Source: Polynucleobacter sp. (GTDB lineage Bacteria; Pseudomonadota; Gammaproteobacteria; Burkholderiales; Burkholderiaceae). Taken from it: a stretch of 8,486 nt of DNA. Of the stretch, positions 4,349 through 8,486 are shown piece by piece. How positions within the stretch are numbered: position 1 is the stretch's first letter; each line of letters opens with the position of its first letter. The stretch spans positions 1 through 8,486 of the forward strand of contig JAGVCB010000206.1 of NCBI GenBank assembly GCA_020059445.1, given 5' to 3'. The notes under the pieces are model-generated. The model saw only the letters and a list, made by a program, of their open reading frames with translations. It ran no database searches and was not told the origin of the DNA. Made by a program: the position numbers and the translations under genes.

Positions 4349-7330
4349 TTAAGCGAACTTCTCAATCTGACAGATCGTTGTTTTAGTTTCTTGCATGCCC
4401 GTTACGATGTCGTAACCATATGTTGTCGCAGTGTTAACCGCTTCACCACGAACAACTGGAGCCGCACCTTTTGGATATGCATCCAAGATATCCTTACCTT
4501 GCCACCAACCTGAGAAGTGGAACGGAATGAATGCAGTGTCAGGTCCAACGCGCTCAGTGACCATGGCTTTCACCTTGATTTTTGCGCCAGTTGGGGACTT
4601 AACCCACACATACTCACCGTTACGAATTCCACGCTTGTTAGCAGCCGCTGGGTTGATTTCAACAAAGTTATCTTGTTGCAATTCAGCCAACCATGGGTTT
4701 GAGCGAGTCTCTTCACCACCACCTTCGTACTCCACCAAACGACCTGAAGTGAGGATGATTGGGAATTTCTCGTGCATCTTGTCAGCGATGTTTTTGTCCT
4801 GAATAGACTTGTAGAGGGTCGGCATACGCCACAAAGATTTTTTATCTTCGTGAGTAGGATACTTCGCCATCAAATCTGGGCGTGTACCGTACAAAGGCTC
4901 ACGATGCTGAGGAATTGGATCAGGGAAATTCCAAACAACTGCACGAGCCTTGGCGTTACCAAATGGATGACAGCCGTGGTTCTTCATGATCACACGAATC
5001 AAACCACCAGAAATGTCCGTCTTCCAGTTCTTGCCTTCAGCAGCTTTTTTCTCTGCATCGGTCAACTCATCCCACCAGCCAAGTTTCTTAACTAGAGCAT
5101 GGTCAAATTCTGGGTAACCTGTCTTGATGTCAGCGCCCTTAGAGTGAGAACCATTTTCAGCCAATAAAGTCTTACCGTCTTTTTCTACACCGAAGTTGGC
5201 ACGGAAGTTACCACCACCATCCATCACGTGCTTGCTGGTGTCATAAAGATTTGGACTACCTGGGTGCTTCATTTCAGGTGTTCCATAACAAGGCCATGGC
5301 AAACCGAAGTAGTCGCCAGTTGTATCGTAGCCTGTTACTGGATCTTTACCACCCTTAGACTTCAATGTCTTCACGTCAAACACGTGCATCATGCGCATAT
5401 GTGCTTTTAGACGCTCTGGTGAATGTCCTGAGTAACCAATCGTCCATACAGACTTATTGATTTCACGCAGGATAGATTCAATCTCTGGCTCTTTCCAATC
5501 TTTACCAGCGAACTTGCTCTTCAACATTTTGTAATTCTTAGACAACTCATTGCCAAAGCCAAGCTTATCCGCCATTGCTTGCATAATTGCATGGTCAGGA
5601 ACTGACTCAAACAAAGGATCAATGACTTTCTCACGCCACTGAATTGAGCGATTCGAAGCTGTGATTGAACCATTTGTTTCAAATTGAGTTGTTGAAGGCA
5701 ACAAATAAACAGCACGGTCCTTATTCACCTGTGCACCTTCAACTTGCATTGCAGCCATAGCAGCTGTAGCACTAGGGTATGGATCAACCACAACCAAAAG
5801 CTCTAACTTGTCCATGGCTTTTTTCATATCCAGACCGCGAGTTTGTGAGTTTGGAGCATGACCCCAGAAGAACACACCCTTAACGTTATTGCTTTGATCA
5901 ATTAATTCTTTTTTCTCAAGCACAGCATCTACCCAACGTGAAACTGTTGTACCTGATTTCTCCATCATGTTTGGAGCATATTGTGCTTTGATCCAGTCAT
6001 AATCAACACCCCATACGCCGGCGAAGTGTTTCCATGAACCAGGAAGAAGACCGTAGTAACCAGGTAATGAATCTGGGTTAGGGCCAACGTCAGTGGCGCC
6101 CTGAACGTTACAGTGACCGCGGAAAATATTTGTTCCGCCACCTGATTTACCAACGTTACCTAATGCCAATTGCAAAATACATGAGGCACGAACCATTGCG
6201 TTACCAATCGTGTGCTGAGTCTGACCCATACACCATACGATCGTTCCAGGACGATTCTCATGAAGAGTCTTAGCCACTTGGAATACTTGAGCTTCAGGAA
6301 CACCACAAGCTTCTTCAACTTTTGCTGGCGACCACTTTTCAAGCACATCCTTCTTAACATCTTCCATACCGTAAACGCGGTCGTTAAGATATTTCTTATC
6401 TTCCCAACCATTTTTGAAGATGTGATAGAGCACGCCAAACAAGAATGGAATATCTGAACCAGAACGAATACGCACGTATTGATCAGCTTTAGCAGCCGTG
6501 CGGGTGTAACGTGGATCAACCACAATCATCTTGCAACCAGCTTCCTTAGCGTGCAACATGTGCAACATAGAAACTGGGTGAGCTTCAGCAGCGTTGGAAC
6601 CAATGTAAATAGCAGCCTTAGAGTTCTGCATATCGTTGTAGCTATTGGTCATCGCACCATAACCCCAAGTATTCGCTACACCAGCCACTGTTGTGGAGTG
6701 GCAGATACGCGCCTGGTGGTCAGTATTGTTCGTACCAAAGAAAGAAACAAATTTACGCAAAAGGTAAGCTTGCTCGTTGTTGTACTTTGATGAACCAATA
6801 AAGAACAATGAATCTGGACCTGAAGTCTTCTTCAAGCTCTTCATCTTCGCTGTGATTTCGTCAAGAGCTTGATCCCAGCTGATTTTTTCGTACTTACCGT
6901 TCACAAGCTTCATTGGATACTTCAAGCGATACTCGCCGTGACCGTGTTCACGAATCGCAGCACCCTTGGCACAGTGCGCTCCCAAGTTGATCGGAGAATC
7001 AAACACCGGCTCTTGGCGTGTCCAAACACCGTTTTCAACCACTGCGTCGATAGCGCAGCCAACTGAACAGTGTGAACAAACGGTACGTTTAACTTCAATC
7101 TTGCCTTTGCCATCAAGCTTTGCTGCTCCGGAAGCTTTGGCTTTTTGCACCAAGGTTAGTTGTGATGCGGCTAAACCTACACCAACACCAACGCCTGAGC
7201 GCTTAAGAAAAGTACGACGATCCATCATTGGGACCGCGGATTGCAAACTGCGCGCTAAGCTACCGACCATTTGGGCAGAGTGACGAGAAGCAGCAACTGC
7301 TTGTTGTGATGTTTTACGAATCAGACTCAT
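4349..7330 (-). CDS. fdhA: Formate dehydrogenase catalytic (alpha) subunit, Cys type, Tat-exported
   Basis: Oxidises formate to CO2 at a bis-MGD molybdenum (or tungsten) centre; periplasmic. The 993 residues have the molybdopterin oxidoreductase layout. A twin-arginine signal (DRRTFLKRSG, 37-46, with a hydrophobic stretch to about 61) comes first. A [4Fe-4S] motif C85-x2-C88-x3-C92-x27-C120 follows, then the active site ICHS with Cys210-His211. The C-terminal molybdopterin-dinucleotide-binding domain occupies about the last 150 residues. The metal ligand is encoded by TGC, not TGA, so this is the Cys homologue of selenocysteine enzymes such as FdnG. ATG 7330 is chosen because GAGGG lies seven bases upstream; it leaves about 36 residues before the twin Arg. 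Met35 or Met36 would also be compatible but have less support. The gene lies after a terminator-like hairpin and starts the fdhA-fdhB-lipoprotein-gamma series. Confidence 0.97.
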   Translation of the reverse strand: MSLIRKTSQQAVAASRHSAQMVGSLARSLQSAVPMMDRRTFLKRSGVGVGVGLAASQLTLVQKAKASGAAKLDGKGKIEVKRTVCSHCSVGCAIDAVVENGVWTRQEPVFDSPINLGAHCAKGAAIREHGHGEYRLKYPMKLVNGKYEKISWDQALDEITAKMKSLKKTSGPDSLFFIGSSKYNNEQAYLLRKFVSFFGTNNTDHQARICHSTTVAGVANTWGYGAMTNSYNDMQNSKAAIYIGSNAAEAHPVSMLHMLHAKEAGCKMIVVDPRYTRTAAKADQYVRIRSGSDIPFLFGVLYHIFKNGWEDKKYLNDRVYGMEDVKKDVLEKWSPAKVEEACGVPEAQVFQVAKTLHENRPGTIVWCMGQTQHTIGNAMVRASCILQLALGNVGKSGGGTNIFRGHCNVQGATDVGPNPDSLPGYYGLLPGSWKHFAGVWGVDYDWIKAQYAPNMMEKSGTTVSRWVDAVLEKKELIDQSNNVKGVFFWGHAPNSQTRGLDMKKAMDKLELLVVVDPYPSATAAMAAMQVEGAQVNKDRAVYLLPSTTQFETNGSITASNRSIQWREKVIDPLFESVPDHAIMQAMADKLGFGNELSKNYKMLKSKFAGKDWKEPEIESILREINKSVWTIGYSGHSPERLKAHMRMMHVFDVKTLKSKGGKDPVTGYDTTGDYFGLPWPCYGTPEMKHPGSPNLYDTSKHVMDGGGNFRANFGVEKDGKTLLAENGSHSKGADIKTGYPEFDHALVKKLGWWDELTDAEKKAAEGKNWKTDISGGLIRVIMKNHGCHPFGNAKARAVVWNFPDPIPQHREPLYGTRPDLMAKYPTHEDKKSLWRMPTLYKSIQDKNIADKMHEKFPIILTSGRLVEYEGGGEETRSNPWLAELQQDNFVEINPAAANKRGIRNGEYVWVKSPTGAKIKVKAMVTERVGPDTAFIPFHFSGWWQGKDILDAYPKGAAPVVRGEAVNTATTYGYDIVTGMQETKTTICQIEKFA

Positions 7331-7359
7331 GGATAAACCCTCAAAGATTCAAGAGAAAT

Positions 7360-7392
7360 AAAAAAACACTCGTTTAAAAATTAAACGAGTGT
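7360..7392 (-). terminator. Terminator-like hairpin between the Tat-signal gene and fdhA
   Basis: ACACTCGTTTAA (7366-7377) and TTAAACGAGTGT (7381-7392) form a perfect 12-bp stem with a 3-base loop. On the minus strand six further T residues follow (7365-7360), the form of an intrinsic terminator. Its 5' arm on the transcript is exactly the last three codons plus stop codon of the small Tat-signal gene (7392-7381). The fdhA start lies 35 bases beyond. If functional it would reduce transcription into fdhA, and a ribosome at the stop codon would prevent its folding. The structure is read directly; its regulatory effect is inference. Confidence 0.75.
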
Positions 7393-7578
7393 AGTTTTGT
7401 AATATTTACGGACATGATCAGATAGCTTGTAACCCTTACTATCTTCAATCATGGTAGAGGCTTGTTCAGCGATGGCTGATCCCAATGGTGTTTGAGACAC
7501 AACCGCTACTGCGCCCGCAGTAACACCAGCTGTAACAAAGAATTTTCTGCGCGAATCTTTGTGTTTGTTTTCACTCAT
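7381..7578 (-). CDS. Formate dehydrogenase region Tat-signal protein
   Basis: A 65-residue protein with a twin-arginine signal, SRRKFF (9-14), a hydrophobic stretch VTAGVTAGAVAVVS (15-28), and a possible cleavage site near AIA (35-37). The tail contains Y50-K-L-S-D-H-V-R-K-Y-Y60. This fits the pattern Y-[HRK]-x-[TS]-x-H-[IV]-x-x-[YF]-[YF] described for the small Tat-targeted family encoded beside formate dehydrogenases (TIGR02811, from memory). The role is not known; a subunit or assembly protein has been suggested from gene position. After cleavage fewer than 30 residues would remain. If uncleaved, the hydrophobic stretch could anchor it in the membrane. ATG 7578 has GGAG (7588-7585) six bases upstream. 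It is the first gene after the probable operon promoter, and its last codons form one arm of a terminator-like hairpin. Confidence 0.9.
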   Translation of the reverse strand: MSENKHKDSRRKFFVTAGVTAGAVAVVSQTPLGSAIAEQASTMIEDSKGYKLSDHVRKYYKTTLV

Positions 7579-7647
7579 AACTATCTCCTATTAATTCTTA
7601 ACAATCTGCCACTAAATTACAAAAGTAACACTTGCATTTATGTTCTA

Positions 7648-7676
7648 ACTATATACCTTAATTATTTTTTTTGCAC
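7648..7676 (-). promoter_or_regulatory. Candidate sigma70 promoter of the FDH operon
   Basis: On the minus strand, TATAGT (7653-7648; five of six match the -10 consensus) lies 17 bases after GTGCAA (7676-7671; three of six match the -35 consensus). The spacer is A-rich. Transcription would start near 7641, giving a leader of about 63 bases before ATG 7578. The weak -35 fits a promoter that needs an activator, and a dyad lies upstream. A promoter is expected here because the preceding gene ends at an intrinsic terminator. Confidence 0.5.
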
Positions 7677-7697
7677 ACGACAAATCAAATAATTGAC

Positions 7698-7711
7698 TAG
7701 GGGTTTCCCTA
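7698..7711. promoter_or_regulatory. Candidate operator, TAGGG-N4-CCCTA dyad
   Basis: TAGGG (7698-7702) and CCCTA (7707-7711) are perfect inverted half-sites separated by GTTT. The G/C-rich dyad stands out in otherwise AT-rich intergenic DNA. Its centre is about 63 bases upstream of the predicted transcription start, a usual place for an activator that contacts the RNA polymerase alpha subunit. A two-fold symmetric site of this size would suit a response regulator or similar dimeric protein, but no regulator is encoded in the window and I cannot name one. Confidence 0.45.
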
Positions 7712-7715
7712 AGAC

Positions 7716-7746
7716 AAAAAAGCTTGCCGAGTCTTAATCAGCAAGC
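7716..7746 (-). terminator. Intrinsic terminator downstream of the TorD-family gene
   Basis: On the minus strand GCTTGC-TGA pairs with TCG-GCAAGC (7746-7722): six perfect pairs, then one U-G wobble and two more pairs, around a 7-base loop. Six T residues follow (complement of A7721-A7716). It separates the chaperone gene from the FDH structural operon, 48 bases after the chaperone stop codon. Five T residues also follow the stem on the plus strand, so it could work in both directions. Confidence 0.88.
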
Positions 7747-7794
7747 CTTTTTCTAATAATGCTTAAGTAAAAAATATATTGTATTTTTGAAGAT

Positions 7795-8451
7795 TTACTC
7801 GACCATGTCCATGGCACATGCCTCCACCTCAAAAAAGGCCTTTGCTAGCTTTGCAACAGACCTGTAATGACGAACATTTGGATGAGAATCTATTGCATCG
7901 CACAAATCTTGAGCCCAAGGGCGCATGTGGTCATCAAAAAACTTTTTCTGTTGCGTCAAGTTTGCAATTGCCAAATCATCACCAGCAATCAAATAACGCA
8001 TCACCTCACACAACGAAGCAATGTGATCTTCTGTTTCAGTTACATCTTCGACGGATTCAAGTCCGAGCTCTTGTAGCGCATCACGTAAGCGCACCAAAGG
8101 CTTTTCATTCATGAAACCGGTCAAGTGGTAAGAGCCATAAAGAAAAATTTCTGGTTTTCCAACACCAACAAATATTTCTTGGTATTCATCAGCCCATTCT
8201 TTGGAGCTCGATATTGACGCAACCCTTACCAACTCTGTCCAAGCTTGAGTAAGTTCAGCATTCTCTGGAGCCGTAGCTCCCGAACCATAAGCAGCCGATG
8301 CTGCAATACGGTGTAGCAAATCATCATCTGGCGCTTGATAAAAAAGGGTTGCCAACAAACCATAAAGGTCGGCACGAGCAACGTCTTCTTCTAGGCCATC
8401 TGCACTTAAGGCAGTAACTTCTTCATCTAATTTTTTTTCCATATCACTCAT
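7795..8451 (-). CDS. TorD/DmsD-family molybdoenzyme chaperone
   Basis: Cytosolic chaperones of this family bind the apo-form or Tat signal of a molybdoenzyme and hold back export until the cofactor is inserted; FdhA is the obvious client. The 218-residue, mostly helical product shows the family pattern: RADLYGLLATLF (26-37) in the first helix, DEYQEIFVGVGKPEIFLYGS (88-107), NEKPLVRLRDAL (115-126), and the signature ETEDHIASLCEVMRYL (139-154) resembling the ExxDH region of TorD. ATG 8451 overlaps the stop of the preceding frame in TGATG and has no good Shine-Dalgarno, so its translation is probably coupled to the upstream gene. A second ATG three codons later is possible. It ends at its own terminator, so it is transcribed separately from fdhA, probably with genes beyond the window edge. 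It is not close enough to TorD or DmsD to take either name. Confidence 0.9.
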   Translation of the reverse strand: MSDMEKKLDEEVTALSADGLEEDVARADLYGLLATLFYQAPDDDLLHRIAASAAYGSGATAPENAELTQAWTELVRVASISSSKEWADEYQEIFVGVGKPEIFLYGSYHLTGFMNEKPLVRLRDALQELGLESVEDVTETEDHIASLCEVMRYLIAGDDLAIANLTQQKKFFDDHMRPWAQDLCDAIDSHPNVRHYRSVAKLAKAFFEVEACAMDMVE

Positions 8452-8486
8452 CAGACCACATCGTTATCGTTAGGTTTATTCATCAT
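8451..8486 (-). CDS. C-terminal end of an unidentified upstream gene (partial)
   Basis: From the window edge the minus strand is open for eleven codons (MMNKPNDNDVV) and ends in TGA at 8453-8451, which shares one base with the ATG of the TorD-family gene. Such TGATG junctions are typical of translationally coupled genes, so this is probably the tail of a gene continuing to the right. The eleven hydrophilic residues are too few to identify it. Small DUF3305/DUF3306 proteins or a ferredoxin are often found near FDH genes in related bacteria, but nothing here shows which, if any, it is. Confidence 0.45.
   Translation of the reverse strand: MMNKPNDNDVV

Noticed and set aside
6695..6705. Possible selenocysteine codon in fdhA
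   Set aside because: The codon at the active-site position reads TGC on the minus strand (Cys210), so no recoding is needed.
7223..7225. fdhA start at Met36 (MDRRTFLK), which would give a more ordinary Tat signal
   Set aside because: The upstream ATG at 7330 has a well-placed GAGGG site, and the intervening codons are in frame and open, so the longer form is preferred, though not proven.
7608..7628. Six-codon leader peptide (MQVLLL) in the FDH operon leader
   Set aside because: There is no ribosome site before its ATG and no attenuator hairpin after it; a frame this short is expected by chance.
7690..7701. FNR-like site near the FDH promoter (TCAA-N4-TTGA)
   Set aside because: The half-sites lack the full TTGAT/ATCAA form with the right orientation and spacing; the match is no better than expected in AT-rich DNA.
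1..8486. CRISPR arrays, insertion sequences, tRNA or rRNA genes
   Set aside because: I saw no regularly spaced direct repeats, transposase motifs, terminal repeats, cloverleaf candidates or rRNA-like stretches. Gene order and sequence composition look uniform, with no sign of recent insertion.

Overview
All convincing genes in this window lie on the minus strand, so it reads from high to low coordinates. It is a respiratory formate dehydrogenase (FDH) locus followed by molybdenum-cofactor maturation genes and dCTP deaminase. The protein types suggest a betaproteobacterium of the Burkholderiales: a Cys-type FDH3-like alpha subunit, a short beta subunit, a gamma subunit with a long periplasmic N-terminus, a 65-residue Tat-signal protein of the FDH region, and a dCTP deaminase of the 189-residue type. 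By eye the DNA is AT-rich for that order, which would fit a small freshwater lineage such as Polynucleobacter. That placement is inference; no rRNA or marker gene is present.

Layout in transcription order. The last codons of an unidentified upstream gene (8486-8451) overlap by one base a TorD/DmsD-family chaperone gene (8451-7795), which ends at an intrinsic terminator (about 7746-7716). A promoter region follows (about 7713-7648), with a TAGGG-N4-CCCTA dyad upstream of a sigma70-like promoter. Next come the small Tat-signal gene (7578-7381), a perfect terminator-like hairpin built on that gene's last codons (7392-7360), the catalytic subunit gene fdhA (7330-4349), the iron-sulfur subunit gene fdhB (4323-3694), a small unrecognised lipoprotein gene that overlaps fdhB by four bases (3697-3464), and the cytochrome b gamma subunit gene (3437-2397). 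A second intrinsic terminator (2351-2312) follows. Immediately after it are fdhD (2300-1467), mobA (1483-887, overlapping fdhD by 17 bases), dcd (784-215) and a final terminator (157-132). The leftmost 131 bases hold no gene that I can see.

How the parts fit. MobA makes the guanine-dinucleotide form of the molybdenum cofactor, FdhD delivers sulfur to it, and the TorD-like protein probably holds the apo-enzyme during cofactor insertion and proofreads Tat export. FdhA then oxidises formate in the periplasm, passing electrons through the four [4Fe-4S] clusters of FdhB to the haem b groups of the gamma subunit and on to quinone. Dcd belongs to nucleotide metabolism and is not obviously part of this pathway.

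The least explained elements are the small lipoprotein between the beta and gamma genes, the Tat-exported 65-residue protein, and the hairpin-plus-T-tract whose 5' arm is exactly the last three codons and stop codon of that small gene. Its position suggests that transcription of the structural genes could depend on translation of the small gene.
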